64,000 bases of DNA from Mesorhizobium sp. (GTDB lineage Bacteria; Pseudomonadota; Alphaproteobacteria; Rhizobiales; Rhizobiaceae), in contig SAPZ01000004.1 in assembly GCA_004020875.1 (NCBI GenBank), positions 298,828 through 362,827 on the forward strand. The letters run 5' to 3'. Position 1 is the first letter of the stretch, and each line of letters opens with the position of its first letter. The notes beneath the pieces are model-generated. The model was not told where the DNA came from and searched no databases. It saw only the letters and a list, made by a program, of their open reading frames with translations. The position numbers and the translations under genes were made by a program. This document shows positions 44,817-53,649 of the stretch, in pieces.

Positions 44817-46661
44817 TCAGTTGTTGGTCTCTGCCTTGTTCAGCACGACGGCTGTTTCCTGGTTCAGCGCCCGGCCGGCGCGGCGCGGCTGCGTGAGCGG
44901 CGTCGGTATCGGCGTGCCGATATTGCCCTTGAGGAAACGCTGGCCGGCGCGCACGCCCTCGGCCAGCTGCGTCTCGAAGCGCGCTTCGTCGCGGCGCCGC
45001 ACGTCCTCGATGACCTCGGCGACTTCCTCCGGATCGACGCCAAGCGCTTCCAGCGCGGAGCCGCCGAAGACGAGCGCCGATTCGAAGGTCTCGCGCAGTT
45101 GATAGTCGACGCCGGCGCGCACCAGCTGCAGCGCCGTGCCCCGGTCGAAGGCGCGCGCCAGGATGGTGACCAGCGGGAATTCGGCCTTGATCAACTGCGC
45201 GATGCGTACGGCGGCGTCCGGCTTGTCGACGCAGATCAGCACCGCGCGGGCCCGTCCGGCGCCGGCCGCATGCAGGATGTCGAGCCTAGTGCCGTCACCG
45301 TAATAGACTTTGAAGCCGAAATCGGCCGCCGCCTGGATCATCTCAACTTCGTTGTCGATGATCGAGACATCCAGCCCGCGCAGCAGGAGCGGCTGGCTGG
45401 CGATCTGGCCGAAGCGGCCGAAACCGATGATCAGCACGCTGCCGGTGAGTCCGTCGGCGATATCGACGCCGTCGAGCGACTGCTCGTCGCGCGGGGTCAG
45501 GTAACGCAGCGCTACGATGGCCAAGGGCGTCAGCACCATCGAGATGATGACGATGGCGGTGAGCGTTGCGTTGGCCTGGCCGTCGATGATGCCGACCGCG
45601 GCGGCTGACGAATAGAGCACGAAGGCGAACTCGCCGCCCTGCGCCATGAAGACGGCGCGTTCCAGAGCCTCGCGGTGGCCGCTCTTCAGGATGCGCGCGA
45701 CGATGTAGATGCCGAGCGCCTTCATGACCATGTAGGCGACGACATAGATGGCGACGAGCCGCCAGTTATGGGCGACGACGCCGAGGTCGAGCGACATGCC
45801 GACGGCGAGGAAGAACAGGCCGAGCAGGATGCCGCGGAACGGCTCGATATCGGCTTCGAGCTGGTGTCGGAAAGTCGATTCCGACAGGAGCACGCCGGCG
45901 AGGAAGGCGCCCATCGCCATCGACAGGCCGGAGAGCTGCATGGCGAGAGCCGATCCCAGCACCACCAGGAGGGCCGCGGCGGTCATGACCTCGCGGGCAC
46001 GCGCGTCCGCCAGGACGCGGAAGAGCGGATTGAGCAGGTAACGGCCGGCTAAGACCAGCCCGACGATCGCGGCGATGCCGATGCCGACTTCGGTTAGGCG
46101 CTCCGAAATACTGGTTTCGGCCCCGCCCGGCGCGAGGAATGCCACCAGCGCAAGCAGCGGCACGATCATCAGGTCTTCGAGCAGCAGGATGGAGACGATG
46201 CGCTGGCCTTTCGGCGTGGCGATCTCGCCGCGCTCTTCCAGCAGCTGCATGACGATCGCCGTCGAGGTCAGCACGAAGCCGGCGCCGGCAACGAAGGACT
46301 GCGCGATGGGAAAGCCTCCGGCCAGTCCGACCAGAGTCAAAAGCATGCCGCAGACGCCGACCTGCAAGGCGCCCAGGCCGAAAATCTCGCGACGCAGGCC
46401 CCAGAGCCGCGACGGCTGCATTTCCAGCCCGATGATGAACAGGAACATGACGACGCCGAGCTCGGCGACGTGGAGGATCAATCCCGATTCGGAAAAGACG
46501 CGCAGGCCGAACGGGCCGATGACCACGCCGGCGGCAAGGTAGCCAAGGATCGAGCCCAGCCCCATGCGCTTGAAGATCGGCACGGCGATGACGCCGGCTG
46601 CGAGCAGCGCCACCACCTGCACCAGATCGCTGCTCGACGCTTCAGCTGCCATGCGTGTCAT
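44817..46661 (-). CDS. CPA2 cation:proton antiporter with RCK domain (Kef-type)
   Basis: 614 residues. The first ~380 form 12-13 helices of the Na+/H+ exchanger fold (SILGYLAAGVVIGPFGL, VVMFLFIIGLEMQPSRLWGLRRE, LSMAMGAFLAGVLLSES). A regulatory nucleotide-binding domain follows (TrkA-N/RCK, GSVLIIGFGRFGQIASQPLL, then CVDKPDAAVRIAQLI). This layout is that of glutathione-gated K+ efflux proteins KefB/KefC, though a KefF/KefG partner gene is not present. A start at 46652 (MAAEASS) is equally possible. Confidence 0.88.
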   Translation of the reverse strand: MTRMAAEASSSDLVQVVALLAAGVIAVPIFKRMGLGSILGYLAAGVVIGPFGLRVFSESGLILHVAELGVVMFLFIIGLEMQPSRLWGLRREIFGLGALQVGVCGMLLTLVGLAGGFPIAQSFVAGAGFVLTSTAIVMQLLEERGEIATPKGQRIVSILLLEDLMIVPLLALVAFLAPGGAETSISERLTEVGIGIAAIVGLVLAGRYLLNPLFRVLADARAREVMTAAALLVVLGSALAMQLSGLSMAMGAFLAGVLLSESTFRHQLEADIEPFRGILLGLFFLAVGMSLDLGVVAHNWRLVAIYVVAYMVMKALGIYIVARILKSGHREALERAVFMAQGGEFAFVLYSSAAAVGIIDGQANATLTAIVIISMVLTPLAIVALRYLTPRDEQSLDGVDIADGLTGSVLIIGFGRFGQIASQPLLLRGLDVSIIDNEVEMIQAAADFGFKVYYGDGTRLDILHAAGAGRARAVLICVDKPDAAVRIAQLIKAEFPLVTILARAFDRGTALQLVRAGVDYQLRETFESALVFGGSALEALGVDPEEVAEVIEDVRRRDEARFETQLAEGVRAGQRFLKGNIGTPIPTPLTQPRRAGRALNQETAVVLNKAETNN

Positions 46662-46670
46662 CCCGTTGCT

Positions 46671-46713
46671 CTAAATCGCGTCGCCTGGAAAAGATTCAGG
46701 TGACGCGCTTTAG
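46671..46713. repeat. Palindrome of composite rhizobial intergenic element
   Basis: CTAAATCGCGTCGCCTG (46671-46687) pairs with CAGGTGACGCGCTTTAG (46697-46713) at 15 of 17 positions. It directly precedes the tandem palindromes and appears to be the left module of the same element. Confidence 0.65.
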
Positions 46714-46724
46714 GTCTTTGCTTG

Positions 46725-46940
46725 ATGCATGTCGTTGTCCCAGAACCGCTGCACACTTCCAGGCGACATGCATTTGCTTGATGCATGTCGTTGTCCCAGA
46801 ACCGCTGCACACTTCCGGGCGACATGCATTTGCTTGATGCATGTCGTTGTCCCAGAACCGCCGCACACTTCCGGGCGACATGCATTTGCTTATGCATGTC
46901 GTTATCCCAGGACCGCTGCACACTTCCGGGCGACACGCAT
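46725..46940. repeat. Four tandem copies of a 49-bp palindromic element
   Basis: Copies at 46725-46773, 46781-46829, 46837-46885 and 46892-46940, period 56, 56 and 55 bp. Each starts ATGCATGTCGTTGTCCC and ends CGACATGCAT (CGACACGCAT in the last), with inner complementary parts TCCCaGAA and TTCcGGG, so each can fold into a long hairpin. The spacers are TTGCTTG, TTGCTTG and TTGCTT. The rest of the 46662-47062 gap shows nothing else. Confidence 0.88.
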
Positions 46941-47062
46941 CAGAAGCACTCCTTGCATGCACCGGGAGGGAGAGGCAAGGGCGGGAGGCCTGCCAGGAAG
47001 GGTAGGCGCCGTCGAGGCGGCCTTCGCTTGCTGGTCGGACGTTCAGCATCTATAGTGACCAG

Positions 47063-48046
47063 ATGTCTGACTATTCGTCCCGCCCGCCTCCAGATATCCC
47101 GATGGATGCGCTCAGCGAGGTCCTGCAGGACTTTCGCTTGAGTGGCGTCAACTATGGCCGGTGCGAGCTGCGACATCCATGGAGCATCGCGTTTCCGCAA
47201 CAGAAGCTTCTGCGCTTTCACTTTGTCGGCCAGGGTCCGTGCTGGATTTATACCGAAGCTGAGGGCTGGCAGGAGTTGCGCGATGGCGATCTGGCGCTGC
47301 TGCCACAAGGTATCGCCCATCGGCTGGCCAGTGCGCCGGACGTCGTCGGCGACTCGCTCGAGGGCTGCCAGGTGACCAAGTTGGGGAGCAATGTCTGCGA
47401 GGTGGTGCGGGAAGGGACGGGCGCGACAAGCACACTTTTCTGCGGCTCCATGGCTTTGGGCGTCTGTGCGCTCAATCCATTGATCACGTTGATGCCGCCG
47501 ATCATCAAAGGCTGCGACGTGGCCGGCAATGACCCGGTCGTGCGTCCTTTGCTGGCGGCCATGACGGCCGAGGCCGCGCAACCGCAGATGGGTAGCGCCA
47601 CGATTCTGTCGCGCATGGCGGACTTGCTGACAGCCCGGCTCATCCGCTGCTGGGTCAATTGCACGGGAGCCTCGACCACCGGTTGGCTCGCCGCCATCCG
47701 CGACCCCCATATCGGCCGTGCGCTGGCAGCCATGCACCGAGACCCCGGCCATAACTGGACCTTGGAAAGCCTTGCTAGCCTGGCAGGCCAATCGCGCTCG
47801 ATTTTCGCCGAGCGCTTCAGCGCTGTGCTGGGGGAGGGCGCCGCCCACTATCTCGCCCGTCTGCGCATGCAGGTTGCGCGCGAGTTGCTGGGGCAAAACG
47901 GCCTGTCGGTTGCCGAGGTCGCTACCCGTTTGGGCTATGACAGCGAAGCATCCTTCGCCCGCGCGTTCAAACGCATCACCAATGTCTCGCCAGGCGTTGT
48001 GCGTCGCACAATTCCCGGACGAACGGACATGAATTTCGGATTTTAA
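47063..48046 (+). CDS. AraC-family transcriptional regulator
   Basis: 327 residues. The N-terminal cupin-like ligand domain of the AraC_binding/Cupin_6 type (HPWSIAFPQQKLLRFHFVGQGPCWIY, ELRDGDLALLPQGIAHRL) occupies about 20-200. The C-terminal HTH pair follows: WTLESLASLAGQSRSIFAERFSAVLGEGAAHYLARLRMQVARELL and VAEVATRLGYDSEASFARAFKRITNVSPG. The MFS exporter gene starts 61 bp downstream on the same strand, so it is the probable target. This subgroup often controls efflux pumps. Confidence 0.9.
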   Translation: MSDYSSRPPPDIPMDALSEVLQDFRLSGVNYGRCELRHPWSIAFPQQKLLRFHFVGQGPCWIYTEAEGWQELRDGDLALLPQGIAHRLASAPDVVGDSLEGCQVTKLGSNVCEVVREGTGATSTLFCGSMALGVCALNPLITLMPPIIKGCDVAGNDPVVRPLLAAMTAEAAQPQMGSATILSRMADLLTARLIRCWVNCTGASTTGWLAAIRDPHIGRALAAMHRDPGHNWTLESLASLAGQSRSIFAERFSAVLGEGAAHYLARLRMQVARELLGQNGLSVAEVATRLGYDSEASFARAFKRITNVSPGVVRRTIPGRTDMNFGF

Positions 48047-48107
48047 GATACATATAATCCGAAAAGACTCGTCTATTTGAAGACCTCCATTCCTTGGAGA
48101 TCTTTCA

Positions 48108-49316
48108 GTGACAGACACAACATTACAGCTTGAAGACGCGGCGTCAGACCTCGATACCGCCGCGCCAACCACGTGGAACGCAGCCACCTGGTTCTCGGTC
48201 ATTTCATTGGCGGCCACCAGCTTTGCCCTGGTGTCAGCCGAATTCCTGCCGGCAGGTCTGCTGACGCCAATGGCGCGCGATCTCGGCATCAGCGAAGGAA
48301 CGGCCGGACAGGTCGTCACCGCCACCGCTTCAGTCGGCGCCGTGACGGCCATGTTGAGCAATGTTCTCATCGGCCGATTGAACCGCAAGACGGTGCTGGT
48401 TGGCCTCAGCGCGTTGGCGGTCGGCTCCAACCTCCTTGCAGCGCTGGCGCCCAATTTCTGGCTGTTGCTGTTGGGCCGGGCTGGGCTCGGAATCGCTCTC
48501 AGCGCATTCTGGGCACTCTCGGTTGCCGTCGTGGCCAGGCTGGTTGGCGCCAATGCCACAGGTCGGGGCATGGGCATCGTCACCCTCGGCGTCTCGCTAG
48601 CCACCATTGCCGCACCGTCGGCGGGTGCGTTGATCAGCGACTGGCTGGGATGGCGCAGCGCCATGGCCTTGACGGCGGGGCTGGCCGTGATTGCGATGCT
48701 GCTGCAGTTGGTTAGCCTGCCAACCTTGCCTGCCACAGCCAGCAATAGCCTTTCGGATGTTTTTCGGCTGACGCGGCGGCGTGGCATCCAGCTCGGTATG
48801 CTGGCCATCCTTTTGCTGATGACAGGGCATTTTGCCGGCTCGGTCTATGTACGCCCCTTCCTCGAACATGTGACGCTCCTGGCAACCGGGCCAATTGCCA
48901 TGGCCCTGCTCGGCTTTGGCATCGCCGCTGTGATCGGCAATGTTGCCGGCGGCCGCATGGCCGACGCCGATATCCACATGGCTCTCGTGGGCACCGCGGC
49001 GCTGATGGCGTTTTCGACTCTGGCGTTGGTGCTTTGGGGCGTGCACATCGCGGTTGCCTTCGGATTCGTCACGCTTTGGGGCTTGGCATTCGGCATGGCG
49101 CCGGTGGTGCTGCCGACCAACCTGTCCCGCGCGGCGCCTGATGCGCTGGAAGCAGCGGGCAGCCTGATGGTCGTCTCTTTCCAGGTTGCCATCACAACCG
49201 GCGCGGTTGTCGGCGGCTATGTCGTGGACACCTATGGTGCCTCGGGACCGTTGACCCTTACCGTCGTCCTTGCCGCCTCGACGGTCGTGCTGGCGCTGCT
49301 ACAGCCTCGCAGGTGA
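48108..49316 (+). CDS. DHA1-type MFS exporter
   Basis: 402 residues with 12 TM segments, starting with GTG (TGGAGATC provides the ribosome-binding site). Typical lines: SFALVSAEFLPAGLLTPMARDLGISEGTAGQVVTATASVGA and LIGRLNRKTVLVGLSALAVGSN are characteristic of the AraJ/NepI/YdhP group of sugar, nucleoside or drug efflux proteins. With the preceding AraC regulator it forms a probable inducible efflux unit. Substrate unknown. The pair is flanked on both sides by palindromic intergenic elements. Confidence 0.87.
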   Translation: MTDTTLQLEDAASDLDTAAPTTWNAATWFSVISLAATSFALVSAEFLPAGLLTPMARDLGISEGTAGQVVTATASVGAVTAMLSNVLIGRLNRKTVLVGLSALAVGSNLLAALAPNFWLLLLGRAGLGIALSAFWALSVAVVARLVGANATGRGMGIVTLGVSLATIAAPSAGALISDWLGWRSAMALTAGLAVIAMLLQLVSLPTLPATASNSLSDVFRLTRRRGIQLGMLAILLLMTGHFAGSVYVRPFLEHVTLLATGPIAMALLGFGIAAVIGNVAGGRMADADIHMALVGTAALMAFSTLALVLWGVHIAVAFGFVTLWGLAFGMAPVVLPTNLSRAAPDALEAAGSLMVVSFQVAITTGAVVGGYVVDTYGASGPLTLTVVLAASTVVLALLQPRR

Positions 49317-49610
49317 ACCTCTTGCAGCTGACCTAGCGTCTCACCGTTTTCACGAATAGGTGGGACGGTTCTATCTGCTTTTGCGTAGTTCCAGACGGAA
49401 AACCGCCTCACGTTTTCCTGGAGTTGATCTGAAGCGCGTCGCGTCTGAACGGCCTCATGCGACGCGCCTCAGATTGATGTTTTACATGTACTGGGCGGCC
49501 TGAATCCGGAACGCCGCGATATTGCAGCCTGGTTACACAAGTTTATGCGGCCCGATTGTTGCGCGCCGCCACAATCAGAGGTTATGGCACGCTCGGCTTC
49601 GGCCGTTGGG
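49317..49610. other. Intergenic region with palindromic repeats
   Basis: No gene. It holds GGAAAAC-N8-GTTTTCC (49397-49418), directly followed by a 16-nt-arm inverted repeat with one mismatch, ATCTGAaGCGCGTCGC (49427-49442) and GCGACGCGCcTCAGAT (49459-49474). Both resemble intergenic mosaic elements common in Mesorhizobium-like genomes. The last 100 bp probably hold the promoter of the small lipoprotein gene. Confidence 0.6.
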
Positions 49611-49639
49611 GGCAGCCGCGATGGGCGGCTGCCTTTTTT
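49611..49639 (+). terminator. Intrinsic terminator immediately before the small lipoprotein gene
   Basis: GGCAGCCGC-GATGG-GCGGCTGCC with six T residues (49634-49639): a complete Rho-independent terminator ending 16 bp before the ATG and directly ahead of its GAGGAG ribosome-binding site. It may end an unseen small RNA or act as an attenuator of the lipoprotein gene. Confidence 0.8.
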
Positions 49640-49654
49640 GAGGAGATGATTGAC

Positions 49655-49921
49655 ATGAAGAAGTTTTTGCTCGTTGCCGTCGGTGTTGCGGCGTTGGCCG
49701 GTTCGGCTTGCTCCAAGGGGCCGCAATGCACGCAGGAAATGGCCGCCAAGAAGGCGCAGGACATGGCTGCCGCCCTCCAGGAAGCCATCACCAAGGACCC
49801 GAGCAAGGCAGCCGATCTGACCGCCAAGGTGCAGGCCGTGACGACGAAGTATCAGGGCGCGACGACGCTCGACGAAGCTTGCAAGGCCTATGATGAGCTG
49901 ACCGCCACCATCAAGGGTTGA
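49655..49921 (+). CDS. Small lipoprotein (88 aa)
   Basis: MKKFLLVAVGVAALAGSAC gives a lipoprotein signal with the lipobox AGSAC. The mature ~70 residues are a helical hairpin rich in Ala/Lys/Asp (AAKKAQDMAAALQEAITKDP, ACKAYDELTATIKG) with one further cysteine pair candidate at CTQEM and ACKAY. No known domain. GAGGAG lies 7 nt upstream of the ATG. It is bordered by terminators on both sides, so it is a single-gene transcript or attenuated unit. Confidence 0.7.
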   Translation: MKKFLLVAVGVAALAGSACSKGPQCTQEMAAKKAQDMAAALQEAITKDPSKAADLTAKVQAVTTKYQGATTLDEACKAYDELTATIKG

Positions 49922-49944
49922 GCCCAGCCGTCGACAAATGCGAA

Positions 49945-49973
49945 GGCGGTGGCCGGTCGGCCGCCGCCTTTTT
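49945..49973 (+). terminator. Intrinsic terminator after the small lipoprotein gene
   Basis: GGCGGtGGCC-GGTC-GGCCgCCGCC followed by five T residues, 23 bp after the stop codon. Good Rho-independent terminator. Confidence 0.82.
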
Positions 49974-50011
49974 CTCGCGCGGCGCTTCGGCCGGCACGCC
50001 TTTCGGATACG

Positions 50012-50914
50012 CTACCCGATACCCATCGTTCGCTTATGGTCGGCGATCTCGGCGAGCAGCCAGTCCTGGAACAGGCCGGTGCCCGGCTTGTTTCCGATGC
50101 TGCGGCGCTGGTGCAGGTAGATGCCCGCGGGATAGGTGTGGCGGGCGCTGAAGGGGGTCACAAGCTTGCCTTGCTGGAGAAGATCCTGCGCCATCATGGT
50201 GTCGGCCAGAGCGATCCCCGCGCCGTTTATCACCTCGCGCATGATCAAGGTACAGTCATCGAGCGTCGTGCTGGATTTGGGCGTGGTGTCCAGAACGCCC
50301 TCCTGCTCCAGCCAGCGCCGCCAGCGCATGCTCTCGCATTCATGGATCAGGTGATGATTGATCAGATCGGCCGGCGTTCTGAGCGGCACCGGTCCTTCGA
50401 GCAGCGAGGGCGCGCAGACCGGGGTCAGGACCAGCGGGATCAGCAGGGTCAAGGCCGGACCGGCCTTGTAGACGAACTCGTCGACAATGGCCAAATCGAA
50501 GTTGGCGCGCTTGCCGGACGTCGAGATCTCCAAGTCCACGGACGGGTGCAGCTTGCGGAAATTCGGCAACCGGTCGGCCAGCCACAGGTTCAGGACGGCA
50601 GGCACGCAGAGCACCCTGACACGCTGGGTCCTGCCGTGCGCAGGTCCATCGACGAAGCTGACATCGCCGGTGGCGCGCCAGATGGCCTCGAATGCCTCCG
50701 AGAGAGAGCGCGCATAGTATGAGCCCCTGATGGTCGGGGTGATCTGGCGAAAGCCGCGCTCGAACAAATCCTGGCCGAGGTTTCTTTCAAGCGCGCGGAT
50801 GTGGCGGCTGACGGCCGAGGGCGTCAGATGCAGCTCTTCCGCTGCATCCTTGATGCTGCCGAGACGCGCGGCGGCCTCGAAAGCGCGCATGCCATTGAGT
50901 GAGGGCAGGGCCAT
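50012..50914 (-). CDS. LysR-family transcriptional regulator
   Basis: 300 residues. The N-terminal winged HTH is LPSLNGMRAFEAAARLGSIKDAAEELHLTPSAVSRHIRALERNLGQDLFERG; this pattern is typical of GcvA-like LysR proteins. The effector domain follows (VRVLCVPAVLNLWLADRLPNFRKLHP). The start MALPSLNG is the family position; the frame is open 32 codons upstream. It is divergent from the peptidase/transporter operon across 259 bp, so it probably regulates that operon and itself. Confidence 0.9.
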   Translation of the reverse strand: MALPSLNGMRAFEAAARLGSIKDAAEELHLTPSAVSRHIRALERNLGQDLFERGFRQITPTIRGSYYARSLSEAFEAIWRATGDVSFVDGPAHGRTQRVRVLCVPAVLNLWLADRLPNFRKLHPSVDLEISTSGKRANFDLAIVDEFVYKAGPALTLLIPLVLTPVCAPSLLEGPVPLRTPADLINHHLIHECESMRWRRWLEQEGVLDTTPKSSTTLDDCTLIMREVINGAGIALADTMMAQDLLQQGKLVTPFSARHTYPAGIYLHQRRSIGNKPGTGLFQDWLLAEIADHKRTMGIG

Positions 50915-51173
50915 TGGCCAATGATGAAATGTCGGTTGAGTTTTTGTCAATCGACTTGGGTAAAATTGGCGTTTGATCGCCTGGCCGGTTCGGAGATACC
51001 CAAAAGGCAAGAGCGACTAAGTCGCCATCCGAAAACGATTATCTGGGCACTTCGATGCCATTCCACCAGCGGCGGAGACCGGGATACCGGTTTCCACCGG
51101 TGGCCGGCGAAGCTCTGCGTATGACGCAAGCCGAGCCTCGGCAGGGCGTCCCTAGAATGGAGAACGAGCATTT

Positions 51174-52688
51174 ATGCCTCAGTCGCCGGCGCCGGTCTTT
51201 GAAGCGGCGGACGAGATTTCCGCGGAAACCTCGGTCGTAGTGATCCTGCAAGCCGCTCACACAGGTTTGGGCTCCCGGGCAGCGGCCCTCGATGCCGAGA
51301 TGGACGGGATCCTGTCCCGCGCGTGTTCCGAGCCGGCCGCCCTTGAGGAATCCGGTTCCTGCGTCGACGTCATCGCCCCCAAGGCCATGTCCACCCGGCG
51401 CGTGGTGGTGCTGGCTTTGGGCAGGGCCGAGGCCGTGACCCCGCTTTCCCTGGCGCGCGCCGGCGGTTTGCTTGCAGCGCATCTGGAAGGCAAGGGCGAA
51501 TGCGCGGCTACTCTTATTTTGGACCCACCCGCCGGTGTGGATTTGCCCGCGGCGGAAGTCCTGGCGCGGGTCGCGCTCGGCATGCGCCTGCGGCGCTATC
51601 GTTTTGACATGCGCAACCGGCGTCAGGGGGCCGGGGCTGACCGGACTTTGCGGGTGCAACTGATCGGCGCGGCCGGTCCGGAGTTGAAGACGGCGCTGAC
51701 TCGGGTCAACGCCATCGCCGACGGGGTCGAATATGCGCGCACGCTGGTCAACCTGCCGCCGAACCATCTCCACCCGGACAATTTCCACGACCACCTGGAG
51801 CCTCTGCGCGAGGCCGGCATCGATGTCGAGTTCCTGGATGCCGCGCGGCTGAAGGAACTCGGCATGAATGCGATCCTGGCCGTCGGCTCCGGTTCGGCGC
51901 GACCCCCGCGCGTCGCGGTCCTGCGCTATCGCGGCAAGGGCGCTCCCGCGTTGCCGCTGGCTTTCGTCGGCAAGGGCGTCTGCTTCGACACTGGCGGCCT
52001 GTGCATCAAGCGCGGCGAGCAGATGTTCGACATGAAAGCCGACATGGGCGGCGCTGCCGCCGTGGTCGGCCTGTTGATCGCGCTCGCCCGGCAAGGCAGC
52101 CCGGTGCATGCCGTCGGCGTGCTCGGCATCGCCGAGAACATGCCGTCGGGCGCCGCGCTCAAGCCGCGTGACATCATCACGACGGCGTCCGGGCAGACCG
52201 TGGAAGTGTTCGATACGGATGCGGAAGGGCGGCTGATCCTGGCCGACTGCCTCTATTACGCCGCTTCGCGCTTCAACCCCTCGGTTATCGTCGATCTGGC
52301 GACGCTGACCTATTCGGTGATGCGCGGCCTCGGCTCGGTCTTCGCCGGTCTGTTCAGCACCGACGACACCATCGCCTCGCGGATGATCGCGGCCGGGGAA
52401 AAGGTCGGCGAGCGGTTTTGGCAATTGCCGCTCGACCGGGCCTATGACGAGGGGCTGCAATCGCCTTTCGCCGACATCCGCCACCACGCCAAGGACATGG
52501 AAGACGGCGACGCGCCCTATGCCGCCGCCTTCCTGCGGAATTTCACTGAAGACCGCCCCTGGGTGCATCTCGACATCGCCGGCAAGGAACTGGCCGACAA
52601 GGACCGGCCGCTGTGCCGTGAGGGCGCCACGGCCTTCGGTGTGCAGATGCTGGAAGAGTGGGTGCAGTCCGGCGGGGCGGCGAACTAG
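51174..52688 (+). CDS. M17 leucyl aminopeptidase
   Basis: 504-residue cytosolic metallo-aminopeptidase. The C-terminal catalytic domain has the dimetal ligands in FVGKGVCFDTGGLCIK and DMKADMGGAAAV, and the signature loop DTDAEGRLILADCL near 347-360. In most M17 enzymes this signature begins NTDAEGRL; the Asn is Asp347 here. The N-terminal domain is less conserved. Removes N-terminal residues from peptides, which fits a place at the head of a peptide-uptake operon (12 to 39 bp before the iminopeptidase). Confidence 0.9.
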   Translation: MPQSPAPVFEAADEISAETSVVVILQAAHTGLGSRAAALDAEMDGILSRACSEPAALEESGSCVDVIAPKAMSTRRVVVLALGRAEAVTPLSLARAGGLLAAHLEGKGECAATLILDPPAGVDLPAAEVLARVALGMRLRRYRFDMRNRRQGAGADRTLRVQLIGAAGPELKTALTRVNAIADGVEYARTLVNLPPNHLHPDNFHDHLEPLREAGIDVEFLDAARLKELGMNAILAVGSGSARPPRVAVLRYRGKGAPALPLAFVGKGVCFDTGGLCIKRGEQMFDMKADMGGAAAVVGLLIALARQGSPVHAVGVLGIAENMPSGAALKPRDIITTASGQTVEVFDTDAEGRLILADCLYYAASRFNPSVIVDLATLTYSVMRGLGSVFAGLFSTDDTIASRMIAAGEKVGERFWQLPLDRAYDEGLQSPFADIRHHAKDMEDGDAPYAAAFLRNFTEDRPWVHLDIAGKELADKDRPLCREGATAFGVQMLEEWVQSGGAAN

Positions 52689-52727
52689 GCGACAACGAGA
52701 ATGTCTTCAACCACACGGGGAGTCGGG

Positions 52728-53633
52728 ATGTCGTCCGAGATCGTCAGTAAGGAAGGGCGGGCCGGCTTCGGCGCCTACGAAACCTGGTATCGGATCAGCG
52801 GCGAACTCGATGCCGGCAAAGCTCCGGTGGTCATCCTGCATGGCGGGCCTGGCGCCGCCCATAATTACGTCGACTCCTACAAGCTTCTCGCCCGGGGCGG
52901 CCGCGCCGTCATCCACTACGACCAATTGGGCTGCGGCAATTCCACCTTGCTGCCGGAAAAGGGCGCCGATTTCTGGACGGCCCAGCTCTTCATCGATGAA
53001 CTGTAGAACCTTGTCGATCATCTCGGCATCCGCGGCGGCTTCCACGTGCTCGGGCAGAGCTGGGGCGGCATGCTGGGCGCCGAATATGGCGTGACCCGGC
53101 CGAAGGGCCAGAAGTCGCTGACCATCGCCAATTCGCCGGCTTCCATGAAGCTTTGGGTCGAGGAGGCCAACCGGCTGCGCGCCGATCTGCCCAAGGACGT
53201 GCAGGAGACACTGACGAAGCATGAACAGGCTGGCACGACGGATGATCCAGCCTACCAGGAAGCGACGATGCGGTTCTACGAACGGCATGTCTGCCGGGTC
53301 GTCCCGTTCCCGCCTGAGGTGACGGAGACTTTCGCCCAGATCCTGCGCAATCCGACGGTCTACAATGTGATGAACGGTCCGAATGAGTTCCACGTCGTCG
53401 GCACGCTTAGGAACTGGAGCGTCGTCGACCGATTGTCGGCCATCGAGGTTCCCACACTTCTCATCTCGGGCCGCCACGACGAAGCCACGCCCGCGACCGT
53501 GCAGCCCTTCAAGGACGGCATCAAGGGATCGCGCTGGCAGATATTCGAGCATTCCAGCCACATGCCTCATGTCGAGGAGCAGGACCTCTGCATGCAGGTG
53601 GTGGGAGACTTCCTGGACGACAACGACAACTGA
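52728..53633 (+). pseudogene. Proline iminopeptidase with in-frame amber codon
   Basis: Alpha/beta hydrolase of the S33 family that cleaves N-terminal proline; 301 codons from ATG 52728, which has GGGGAG five nt upstream. Oxyanion region VVILHGGPGAAHNY, nucleophile elbow GQSWGG (S111), and the final catalytic histidine region EHSSHMPHVEE are all present in one frame. Codon 93 at 53004-53006 is TAG between FIDEL and NLVDHLG, where relatives carry Glu or a similar residue. The stop cuts the protein before the nucleophile. No other damage is visible, so a single point mutation or a base error explains it. Confidence 0.88.
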
Positions 53634-53649
53634 AAAGGGGAATGACGAC

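Noticed and set aside
46725-46940. CRISPR array
   Set aside because: Repeat (49 bp) is longer than the constant 6-7-bp spacers, spacers are nearly identical, and no cas gene is near. It is a tandem palindrome.
53004-53006. Pyrrolysine or other recoding of TAG
   Set aside because: The enzyme family has no known recoding, there is no downstream structure of note, and relatives carry a normal residue.
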